Source of the DNA: Sarcophilus harrisii
Lineage: Eukaryota > Chordata > Mammalia > Dasyuromorphia > Dasyuridae
DNA length: 64,000 nt
Reading direction: 5' to 3'
NCBI RefSeq assembly: GCF_902635505.1
Contig: NC_045432.1
Location: 72,175,823 to 72,239,822, forward strand
In this document: positions 9,906-20,173 of the stretch, in pieces
Layout of the letters: the number at the start of each line of letters is the position of its first letter
How positions within the stretch are numbered: the stretch's first letter is position 1
Position numbers and translations under genes: made by a program
The notes under the pieces: generated by a model
The model's database searches: none
Told to the model about the DNA's origin: nothing
Seen by the model: the letters and a program-made list of their open reading frames with translations, nothing else

Positions 9906-10490
9906 ATATAGGCATATGTATTTATACAATTATCTTGCTGCACGAGAAGAATCAGATCAAAAAGGGAAAAAAATGAGAAAGAAAATAAAATTCAAGCAAA
10001 CAACAGTAGAAGTAAAAATGCTATGTTGTGATCCACACTCAGTTCCCACAGTCCTCTCTCTGGGTGCAGACGTCTTTCTTCATCACAAGATCATTGGAAC
10101 TGGCCTGAATCGTCTCATTGTTGAGAAGAGTCACGTCCATCAGAATTGATCATGAAGTATAATCTTGATGTTGCCGTGTACAATGATCTCCTGGTTCTGC
10201 TCATTTCACTCAGCATCAGTTCCTATAAGTCTCTCCAGGCCTCTCTGAAATCTTCCTGTTGGTCGTTCTTTACAGAGCAATACTATTCTATAACATTCAT
10301 ATATCATTACTTATTCAGCCATTCCCCAACTGATGGGCATCCATTCAGTTTCCGGTTTCTTGCACAAAGGGGCTGCCACAAACATTTTTGCACATACAGG
10401 CCCCTTTCCCTGCTTACCTCTTTGAGATATAAGCCCAGTAGAAACACTGCTGGATCAAAGGGTATGCACAGTTTGATAACCTTTTGAGCA
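9906..10490 (-). mobile_element. L1 3' end, antisense
   Basis: 'TTATACAATTATCTTGCTGC', 'GATCAAAAAGGGAAAAAAATG', 'CTGATGGGCATCCATTCAG', 'GGATCAAAGGGTATGCACAG'. The copy in the right duplicate lacks about 260 bp of its middle. Confidence 0.8.
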
Positions 10491-10524
10491 TAGTGGAACT
10501 CAAAGTTTTAAAAACAAATGTTTG

Positions 10525-10640
10525 AGGGCAGCTAGGTGGCACAGTGGATAGAGCACCATCCTTGAAGTTCAAATCTGGTCTCAGACATTTAACACTTCTT
10601 AGCTGTGTGACCCTGGGCAACTCACTTAACCCCAATCACC
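10525..10640 (+). mobile_element. tRNA-derived SINE
   Basis: 'GGGCAGCTAGGTGGCACAG', 'GGATAGAGCACC', 'GTTCAAATCTGGTCTCAG', 'GTGTGACCCTGGGCAAC'. The duplicate is at about 22,124-22,240. Confidence 0.9.
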
Positions 10641-10859
10641 TCGGGGTGGGGCGGGGAACAGATGTTTAAAAAATTGTTTTACATGCAACTGGGAAAAACA
10701 AGATATTTTTTTTTAAAAAGAAAAAAAAAGAAAACAATTTCTTAAAAAATGCAATTGACTAAATTGGAAAAAAACCTACTGAAGAAAGTAACTCTTTAAA
10801 AAGTAAAAATGACCAAATAAAAAATGAAATACAAAAACTCATTAAAGAAAATAATTCAC

Positions 10860-11435
10860 TAAAAATTAGAATTGATATGGTATCTGAATGCTATGGAATA
10901 TTATTGTTCTATAATCAATGACCAGCAGGATGAATACAGAGAGGCTTGGAGAGACATACATGAACTTCTGCTGAGTGAAATGAGCAGAACCAGAAGATCA
11001 TTATGCACTTCAACAACAAGACTATATGAGGATCAATTCTGATGGGCGTGGCTCTCTTCAACAATGAGAGGATCCAAATCAGTTCCAATTGATCTGTAAT
11101 GAACAGAACCAGCTACACCCAACAAAAGAACTCTGGGAAACAAGTATGGACCACAACATAATATTTCCACTCTTTTTGTTATTGTTTGCTTGCATTTTTT
11201 TTCTTCTCAGGTTATTTTTATCTTCTTTCTAAATCCAATCTTTCTTGTGCAACAAGATAACTGTATAAATATGTACAAATATATTATATTTAACATGTAT
11301 GGGACCATCTGCCATCTAGGGGAGGGGAGTGGAGGGAAGGAGGGGAAAAGTTGGAATAGAAGTTTTTGCAAAGGTCAATGTTGAAAAATTACCCATGCAT
11401 ATGTTTTGTATATAAAAAGCTATAATAAAAAAAAT
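10860..11435 (+). mobile_element. L1 3' end
   Basis: From 'GGTATCTGAATGCTATGG' through 'TGAGTGAAATGAGCAGAACC' and 'CCATCTAGGGGAGG' to the tail 'AAAAGCTATAATAAAAAAAA'. Confidence 0.85.
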
Positions 11436-11439
11436 TAAA

Positions 11440-13118
11440 TGGCAAAAAAAATAGAATTGAGTAAGTGGAAGCGAATGATTTTATGAGACATCAAGAATCA
11501 GTCAAACAAAATCAAAAGAATCAAAAAGAAAATGTAAAAAAAACTCAATTAAAAAAAACAATCAAAAGAAAAGTAATTACACATATTTAGCCTATATTGG
11601 ATTGCTTGTTGTCTGGAGGAGGTGAGGGGAGAGGAGGGAGGGAGAAATTTTTGCAACACAGGGTTTTGCAGGGATGAATCTTGAAAACTATCTCTGCATG
11701 TATTTTGAAAAATAAAAAGCTATTTTTTTAACTTACCTGGAAAGTAGATCCAGGAGAGAGAATTATTGGACTACCTGAAAGCCATAATCAAAAAAAAAAA
11801 AGAATCTAGGCAACATTTTTCAATAAATTATCTAGGACAATTGCCCTAACGTCCCAGAACCAGAGGGTAAAAGAGTAATTGAAAAAATCCACTGATCACT
11901 TCCTGAAAGAGATTACAAAATGGAAATTCCAAGGAATACTGTACTCAAATTCTGGATCAGATCAAGGAAAAAATATTGTAAGCAGCCAGAAAGAAACACT
12001 TGAAATATCAAGGAGCCACAGTCAGGATTACACAAGATTTAGCAGCTGCTACATTAAAAGATCATAGGGCTTAGAATATGGTATTCTGGAATGCAAAGGA
12101 GCTTGGATTACAACCAAGAATAAATCACCCAATAAAACTGAGTATAATCTTTTAGAGGAAAAGGTGGATATTCAATGAAATAGGGGACTTTCAAATTTTA
12201 TTTTCGAGAAGATCATAGCTGAACAGAAAAATTCAATTTTCAAATATAAGACACAAGAGAATCATAAAAAGGTTAATAGGAAAGAAAAAAGAAAACATGT
12301 TACTCAATAAAGTTAAACTGTTTACATCCCTACATGGAAATATGATACTTGTAACTCTTAAGAATCAAATTTCTATTAGAGAAGTTTCGTGGGAGTATAT
12401 ATAGACAGTCTGGGTATAAGTTGACTTTGATATAATGATTTTTAAAAATAAGAGGTGAAGAAAAAGATTGTAGTTGGAGAAGAGGAAAGCGGGGGCAGCA
12501 ACAGAACAGGATAATTTATATCACATGAAGAGGGTCAAAAGGCCTCTTGTAAGAGGGGGAAAGAAGGGAGGAGTGATCGTTGTTTGAATTTTAATCTCAT
12601 TAGATTTGGTTCAAAAACAGAATAGCAAACATACTCAATTGGGTGTAGAAATTTATCTTATCCTATAGAGAAGTAGGAAGGGAAAGGGGAAAGAAAGCGG
12701 GGGTGCTGATAGAAGGGATGAATGCCTGAGAGAAGTGGTGGTCAGAAACAAAACACTGTTGAGGAGGGCCAGGGAAAAAGGAGAGAGAAAAGTATAAATG
12801 GGGGAGGGTGGGGGATAGGATGAAGGGAAATAGACAGTAATCATAACTGTGGGTCTGAATATGACTAAATCTTCCATAAAACAGAAGCAGGTAGCAGAGT
12901 AGATTAAAAACCAGAATTCTACAATATACTGTTTACAAGAAAACATATTTGAAACAGTGAGATACAAGCAGAGTACTGGTAAAAGTAAAAGTAAAAAACA
13001 AAAGCAGGGGTAGTAAACCTGTTCTCAGAAAAAAAAAACAAAAGTAAAAACAGATCTAACTAAAGATATAAGGTATGAAAATACATCTTGCTAAAAGGTG
13101 CCATAGACAATGAAATAA
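11440..13118 (+). mobile_element. L1 ORF1 to inter-ORF region, interrupted and cut off by satellite
   Basis: The ORF1-type stretch 11,440-11,570 is interrupted by an L1 tail (about 11,575-11,735, ending 'AAAATAAAAAGCTA'). It continues through 'CAGCCAGAAAGAAACACTTG', 'GGTATTCTGGAATGCAAAGG' and 'TTTACATCCCTACATGG'. The same element continues without the break in the right duplicate, so ORF2 was lost here at 13,118. Confidence 0.75.
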
Positions 13119-13354
13119 TTTCCCGTCATTTTGCAAAAATCTTTCCAGATATTAATAATAAGAGCTAGCATATAGCCCCTACTACATTCCAGTGAGTCTT
13201 GCACACTAGCATTTGATGCCCCCTACTGTGTGCCAGGAAGCATGGGAAACGCTCTCTCTCTATTCCAAGAGCTAGTACTTCCATCCTGCCAAATAGGAGC
13301 TTGTCACTCTCTGAAGCCCTTTCCCGAGATAAATAAGCACTAACATTGACATCC

Positions 13355-14010
13355 GGCTGTTGTGGTCCGGGAGCCACCGGCCAGTGGCTACTGGAGGAAC
13401 TCGGGCCTGTAGAATGGATCTCTTGCTTAGAGGGGATGATGATGATGCAAGGAGCCTGGGAGGCAGCTGCTGTTCTCTGAGGTCTCCACACAGCGGCAGT
13501 TGCGGTCTCTCTGCCCTCTCTGACCTCCTCGACCCAGGGGCAGTGGCCGTTCTCTCACCTCTCCAGCAGGCGGCAGGTGCGGACTCTCTGCCCTCTCCCT
13601 GCCCTCTCCCACCTCCCCACCCCGGGGGCAGTTGCCCATCTCTAACCTCTCCACAAGGCGGCAATCACGGTCTCTCCCACCTCCTCCCCACCCCCGGGGG
13701 CAGTTGCCCTTCTCTCCCCTCTCCACCGAGCCACAGCTGTGTTCAATCCCCTCCCCACTGAGAGGCAGCTGCCGGTTCTCTGACCACTTCCCAAGAGTCA
13801 CTTGCGTTCCCTTAGCTCCCCACCGAGAGCCCTTTGCGTTCTCTGGCCTCTCTCCTCTTCTCTCTGCCTCCATTTCATGTCCTTCCCAGGCCACAAGCAA
13901 CACTGACTGCCTCAGGAAAGGCTGCCCCACAATCCCCTCAAGGCTCACACCCCACAGCTGCTGAGGCTCTCGGGGAACTGCCCTGCCCTTTCCCTCAGGC
14001 AGGGGCCATA
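13355..14010. repeat. GC-rich degenerate minisatellite insert, copy 1
   Basis: At least nine irregularly spaced (31-67 bp) variants of a 'GGCAGTTGC..TCTCT' motif with CCTCTCC spacers, for example at about 13,494, 13,538, 13,571, 13,625, 13,657, 13,696 and 13,763. Then comes non-repetitive GC-rich sequence ending near 'GGGGCCATAACATTCATAG'. Its composition is quite unlike the AT-rich satellite around it. Long open frames (195 codons on the minus strand) follow from the low stop density. Confidence 0.75.
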
Positions 14011-15056
14011 ACATTCATAGCCCTTGTGATTTTCCAGGCACTCTTCCCATCATTGTACACAACTGAGTCCTCATACCTAGCTCTCTAGCCTACCTACTGT
14101 GTGCCAGGAACCATGTGAAACCCTATCCATAGATTCCAAGATCTAGTCTTTACCTACTGCCACATTGGTGCCTGTCCCTCTTCTCAAGACTTTCCTTAGA
14201 GAAATAATAGTTAACATTGACATCCCGCCTACCGTGTGGCAGTCATTGTGCTGCGGGCTCGATATTTATGAATGATTATGAACTACCATTTAGGGTACCT
14301 ACTATGTTCAGTCATTCTAGAAGGGAATTCAGAGAAAGTCATAGAAAGAGTTGGCCCTCATACCACCTGCTGTGGGTCATTCACTCTTTCAGACATTTTC
14401 AATGTTTTGATTATGACTGGGATTTATGGCACCTACTGTGTGCCAAGAAATGTCCTTGGAAATGGACATTTATTCATACCAATGGTTTACATTGATAGCA
14501 CCTACTAAGTGCCAATCATTTTGCAACGAACATTCCAGATATTGATAAAAATATCTAGCATTTGTAGCAATTATTTCCAGTGATTGTGCCAAGCATTATA
14601 CAGAAAAGAATAATCACAACTAGAATTTGATCCCACCTACTCTAGGAAAGGCACCACGTGAAACACTCTCTCTATATTTGTAATACCTAGTATTTATCCA
14701 GTGCCAAATAGGTGCCTTTCCCTGTTCCAAGCAATCTCCATATATAAATAATGGCTTACATTGAAATACTGCCTACTGTGTGACAGTCATTGTGCTAAGG
14801 GCTTTATATTGATTACTACTAATAACTAGCATTGATGGTCCCTATTAGGTACCAGTCATGGTAGAAGGGGATTCACAGAAATTCATCCAAAAGGTTAGCA
14901 TTTATACCACCTGCTGTGAGCCATTCACTGCGCAAAGCTCTTTACAATGATTGACCATAACTGGGATTTATGGCACCTACTATATGCCAGTAATTGTCCT
15001 ACTCTATTTACAGTAACAGTTTGCAATGATCCCACCTAGGATGTGCCAGTCATTTT

Positions 15057-15722
15057 TTTGTTTTTTGTTTTTTATTTACAAGATATATGCATGGGTAATT
15101 TTTCAGCATGGACAGTTGCAAATCCTTTTGCTCCAACTTTTTCCCTCCTTTCACCCACCCCTTCCCCCACACGGCAGGTTGACCGATACATGTTAAATAT
15201 GTTAAAATAGAAGCTAAATACAATATATGTATACACGTCCAACTTTTGCTGTATAAAAAGAGTGTACTTTGAAAGAGTGTATAATTAACCTGTGAAGGCA
15301 ATCAAAAATGCAGGTGGACAAAAATAGAAAGATTGGGAATTCTACATAGTGGTTCATAATCATCTCCCAGAGTTCTTTCCCTGGGTATATGGAGCTAGTT
15401 CAGTTCATTACTGCTCTATTGGAACTGATTTGGTTCATCTCATTGTTGAAGAGGGCCAACATCCATCAGAATTGATAATCATATAGTATATAATGATCTA
15501 TAATGATCATATAGTATATAAGGACCTGCTCATTTCACTCAGCATCAGTTCATGTAGGTCTCTCCAGGCCTTTCTGAAATCCTCTTGCTGCTCATTTCCT
15601 ATAGAACAATAATATTCCATAATATTCATATACCACGATTTATTCAGCCATTCTCCAATTGATGAGCATCCCCTCAGTTTCAAGTTCCTGGCCACAGGAA
15701 GAGCTTGCCACAAACATTCTTG
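15057..15722 (-). mobile_element. L1 3' end inserted in the satellite, antisense (copy 1)
   Basis: It opens with antisense poly-A ('TTTGTTTTTTGTTTTTTATT') and ends 'CACAAACATTCTTG'. The 14-bp target-site duplication GTGCCAGTCATTTT (15,043-15,056 and 15,723-15,736) is itself part of a satellite monomer. Confidence 0.92.
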
Positions 15723-16971
15723 GTGCCAGTCATTTTGAAAAAAACTTTCCAGATATTGATAGTAAGGACTAGCAGTTATAATCTCTATTACGTTCCAGTC
15801 ATTGGTCCAAGCATTATACACACGTTAGTAATCATGGCTACCACTTTATAGCACCTACTATGTGCCATTCGCCATGTCAAACACACTCTATTAGTAATAG
15901 CTAGTATTTACATGTTGCCAAATTTGTGCCTGTCACAGTTCTAAGCTCTTTCCATAGGTGAATAAGAGCTGACATTTGCAAGCTGCCTACTGTGTGAAAG
16001 TCACCGTCCTAAGGGCTGCATATTTATTAATAATAATAAGTAGCATTTGTTGTACCTACTGTGTGCTAGTCATTGTAGAAAGGAACTCACCAAAATTCAT
16101 AAAAAGAGTCTGCAGTTACACCACCTGCTGTGTAAAGGTCATTGTACAAGACACTATACTTTTCCTGATCATGGCTGCGACTTAAGGCACCTACTATGTG
16201 CCAACCATTCTTCTAGGCAATGTCCACATATCAATAGTAACACTTTGCATTTCTAATACCTACTATGTGCCAGTCATTTTGCAAAAAGTTTTCCAGATTT
16301 GAATAATAAGAGTTGGTCTTTATAGCCCCTATTATGTTCTAATCACTGATCCAAGCAATATACACAACTTAATATTCATAGCTACCACTTTATATCACCG
16401 ACTATGTGTCACTCACCATGTGGAACACTCTCTATATTAGTAATGACTGGTATTTACATCCTGCCAAGGATGTGCCTGTCCTAATTCTAAGCAATTTCCA
16501 GAGGTAAATAAGAGCTGGCATTTACATACTGCCTACTGTGTGAAAGTCGCAGTACTATGGGCTATATATAGATTAATCTTAATAAGCAACATTTAGGGTA
16601 TCTATTATGGACTAGTCAGTAGTAGAATGGAATTCACAGAAAGTCGTAAAACATGTTAGCATTTCTACACCTGCTGTAGGCCAGTCACTGTGTAAAGCAC
16701 TTTCCATTTATTGATCATAAGTGGGATTTATGGCACCTACTATGTGCCAGGCATTTTCTTACTCAATGTACTTTTATTAATAGGCACACTTTCCCATTCT
16801 ACTACCTACTATGGGCCATTCATTTTACAAAATCTTTCCAGATATTAATAATAATAGCTAGCATATAGCCCCTACTACGTTCCAGTTACTCTTGCAAGTA
16901 ATATGCAGAAATGACTACTCATCCGTAGCATTTGATACCCCCTACTGTGTGCCAGGAAGCAAGGGAAACGC

Positions 16972-17615
16972 GGCTGTTGTGGTCCGGGAGCCTCCGGCCA
17001 GTGGCTGCTGGAGGAACTCGGGCCTGTAGAATGGATCTCTTGCTTGGAGGGGATGATGATGATGCAAGGAGCCTGAGAGGCAGCTGCTGTTCTCTGAGGT
17101 GTCCACAGAGCGGCAGGTGCGGTCTCTCTGCCCTCTCCGACCTCTCGACCCGGGGCAGTTGCCGTTCTCTCACCTCTCCAGCAGGCGGCAGGTGCGGACT
17201 CTGCCCTCTCCTTGCCCTCTCCCACCTCCCCACCCCGGGGGCAGTTGCCCATCTCTAACCTTTCCACAAGGCAGCAGTTGCGTTGTCTCTCACCTCCCCC
17301 CCACCCCCTGAGAGAAGTTGCCCTTCTCTCCCCTCTCCACAGAGCCCCAGCTGTGTTCAATCCCCTCCCCACTGAGAGGCAGCTGCCATTCTCTGACCTC
17401 TTCCCAAGAGTCACTTGCGTTCCCTTAGCTCCCCACCGAGAGCCCTTTGCGGTCTCTGGTCTCTCTCCTCTTCTCTCTGCCTCCATTTCATGTCCTTCCC
17501 AGGCCACAAGCAACACTGCCTCAGGAAAGGCTGCCCCACAACCCCCTCAAGGCTCACACCCCACAGCTGCTGAGGCTCTCAGGGAACTGCCCTGCCCTTT
17601 CCCCCAGCCAGGGGC
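16972..17615. repeat. GC-rich degenerate minisatellite insert, copy 2
   Basis: Same structure as copy 1 with a few small indels. A minus-strand frame stays open for 213 codons because stops are rare, but indels between the copies change the predicted peptides. Confidence 0.75.
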
Positions 17616-18674
17616 CATAACATTCATAGCCTTTGTGATATTCCAGGCACTCTTCCCATCATTGTACACAACTGACTCCTTGTTCCTAGCTCTCTAGCCT
17701 ACCTACTATGTGCAGGAACCATGTGAAACCCTATCCATAGATACCAAGATCTAGTCTTTACCTACTGGCACATTGGTGCCTGTCCCTCTTCTCAAGACTT
17801 TCCTTAGAGAAATAATAGCTAACATTGACATCCCCGCCTACCGTGTGGCAGTCATTGTGCTGCGGGCTTGATATTTATGAATGATGATAACGACCATTTG
17901 GGGTACCTACTATGTTCAGTCATTCTAGAAGGGAATTCAGAGAAAGTCATGGAAAGAGTTGGCCCTCATACCACCTGCTGTGAGCCATTCACTCTTTCAG
18001 ACATTTTCAATGTTTTGATTATGACTGGGATTTATGGCACCTACTGTGTGCCAAGAAATGTCCTTGGAAATGGACATTTATTAATACAAATGTTTTACAG
18101 TTATAGCACCTACTAAGTGCCAATCATTTTGCAACGAACATTCCAGGTATTAATAAAAATATCTAGCATTTGGAGCAATTATTTCCAGTGATTGTGCCAA
18201 GCATTATACAGAAATGGATAATCATAACTAGAACTTGATACCACCTACTCTAGGAAAGGCACCACGTGAAACACTCTCTCTATATTTGTAATGCCTAATA
18301 TTTATACACGGCCAAATAGTTGCCTTTCCCTGTTCCAGGGAATTTTCATATATAAATAATGGCTTACATTGAAATACTGCCTACTGTGTGACAGTCATTG
18401 TGCTAATGGCTTTATATTGATTAATAATAATAACTAGCATTTATGGTCCCTACTATATACCAGTCATGGTAGAAGGGAATTCAAAGAAATTCATCCAAAA
18501 GTTTAGCATTTACACCACCTGCTGTGAGCCATTCACTGCGCAAAGTTCTTTACTTTGATTGACCATAACTGGGATTTATGGCACTTAATATGTGCCAGTA
18601 ATTGTCCTATTCTATATACGTTCATTCACAGTAACAGTTGGCAATGATCCCACCTAGTATGTGCCAGTCATTTT

Positions 18675-19326
18675 GTTTTTTTGTTTTTTATTTACAAGAT
18701 ATATGCAGGGGTAATTTTTCAGCATTGACAGTTGCAAATCCTTTTGTTCCAACTTTTTCCCTCCTTCCCCCCACCCCTTCCCCCAGACGGCAGGTTGACC
18801 GATACATGTTAAATATGTGAAAGTAGAAGTTAAATACAATATATGTATACATGTCCAAACCCTTCTTTTGCTGTATAAAAAGAGTCGGACATTGAAAGAG
18901 TGTACAATTAGCCTGTGAAGGCAATCAAAAATGCAGGTGGACAAAAATAGAAGGATTGGGAATTCTATGTAGTGGTTCATAGTCATCTCTCAGAGTTCTT
19001 TCCCTGGGTGTATAGAACTGGTTCAGTTCATTACTGCTCTATTGGAACTGATTTGGTTCATCTCATTGTTGAAGAGGGCCAACGTCCATCAAAATTGATC
19101 ATCATAGTATATAATGATCTTCTGGTCCTGCTCATTTCACCCTGCATCAGTTCATGTAAGTCTCTCCAGGCCTTTCTAAAATCCTCCTGCTGGTCATTTC
19201 TTATAGAACAGTAATATTCCATAATATTCATATACCACAATTTATTGAGCTATTCTTCACTTGATGAGCATCCACTCAGTTTCCAGTTCCTGGCCACTAC
19301 TAAGAGGGTTGCTACAAACATTCTTT
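18675..19326 (-). mobile_element. L1 3' end inserted in the satellite, antisense (copy 2)
   Basis: The same insertion as at 15,057, flanked by the same GTGCCAGTCATTTT repeats (18,661-18,674 and 19,327-19,340). It was therefore duplicated with the satellite rather than inserted independently. Confidence 0.92.
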
Positions 19327-20173
19327 GTGCCAGTCATTTTGAAAAAAAACTTTCCAGATATTAAAAGTAAGCACTAGCAGTTATAATCTCTATTACATTC
19401 CAGTCATTGGTCCAAGCATTATACACACGTCCACTTTATAGCACCTACTATGTGCCACTCGCCATGTCAAAAACATTCTATTAGTAATAGCTAGTATTTA
19501 CATGTGGCCAAATATATGCCTGTCACAGTTCTAAACTCTTTCCATAGGTGGATAAGAGCTGACATTTGCAAACTGCCTACTTTGTGAAAGTCACCGTCCT
19601 AAGGGCTGCATATTTATTAATAATAATAAGTAGCATTCATTGTACCTACCTTGTGCGAGTAATTGTCCTACTCAATGTACATTTATTAATAGTAACAGGT
19701 TACAATTATACCACATACTATGTGCCATTCACTTTGCAAAATCTTTCCAGATATTAATAATAATGGCTAGTTATCATGTGAAACACTCTCTACTTATTCA
19801 AATATCTAATATGTACAGTCTGCCAAATATGTGCCTGTCAGGGTTCTAAAGACTTTCCATGGATAAATAAGGGCTTATATTTACATACTACCTACTGTGT
19901 GACGGCCATTTTACTAAGGGCTGTATATTTATTCGGAATAATAAATAGTATTTATGGTGCCTACTATGTGCCAGTCATTGTTAAAAGGAATTCGCCAAAA
20001 TTCATAAAAAGAGTGTGCATTTATACCACCTGCTGTGGCCCAGTTACTGTGCAAGACACTTTACCTTTATTGATCATGACTGGAATTTATCACACCTACA
20101 GTTTGCCAGCAATTTTGCTAGGCAACATACTTTCATCAATAGTAATAGCTTGCATTTATAACACCTTGCCCCA

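Larger units (their letters stand above)
9285..13118 (+). repeat. Duplicated segment A2 (copy at 21,134-24,677)
   Basis: Direct copy, about 95-97% similar by eye, of 21,134-24,677. It contains, in order: an L1 3' UTR (to about 9,470), another L1 3' end (9,470-9,905), an antisense L1 tail (9,906-10,490), a tRNA SINE (about 10,525-10,640), an L1 3' end (10,860-11,435), L1 ORF1 pieces and the start of the region before ORF2. It stops abruptly at 'CAATGAAATAAT', where satellite begins. Confidence 0.9.
13200..16815. repeat. Left copy of 3.62-kb tandem duplication within the satellite
   Basis: The GC-rich insert start (13,355 vs 16,972, offset 3,617) and the L1 insertion site (15,043 vs 18,661, offset 3,618) fix the offset. 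The right copy begins at about 16,818 and lacks about 110 bp just before the GC insert. Confidence 0.88.
16818..19640. repeat. Right copy of 3.62-kb tandem duplication within the satellite
   Basis: It carries the GC-rich insert and the same L1 insertion as the left copy, about 95% similar by eye. It ends where monomers fuse out of order near 19,640-19,660. Confidence 0.85.
13120..20166. repeat. Satellite array of MIR-tail-like 68-bp monomers with ~545-bp higher-order unit
   Basis: About 68-bp units each carry a version of CACCTACTATGTGCCAGTCA followed by 'TTGT..AAG..CTTTACA', 'TATTAATAATA' and 'AGCATTTA'. This is the antisense tail of a MIR SINE repeated head to tail. Eight monomer types recur in the same order. 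For one type (the '..CAGTCATTTTGCAAAAA' monomer) the positions 15,723, 16,267 and 16,813 give periods of 544 and 546 bp, and 18,661 follows the 18,115 copy by 546 bp. About eight higher-order units are present. Two late units (19,327-19,712 and 19,712-20,160) are shortened. Monomer types differ strongly from each other, while units of the same type are clearly closer. Confidence 0.9.

Noticed and set aside
13427-14014. 195-codon minus-strand open frame in the GC-rich insert (213 codons in the second copy, 16,875-17,516)
   Set aside because: GC-rich repeats contain few stops, the second frame runs out into satellite, and indels between the copies alter the peptides. No domain is recognisable.
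13120-20166. Regular spaced repeats read as a CRISPR-like array
   Set aside because: Monomers are contiguous with no unique spacers, and the sequence is mammalian.
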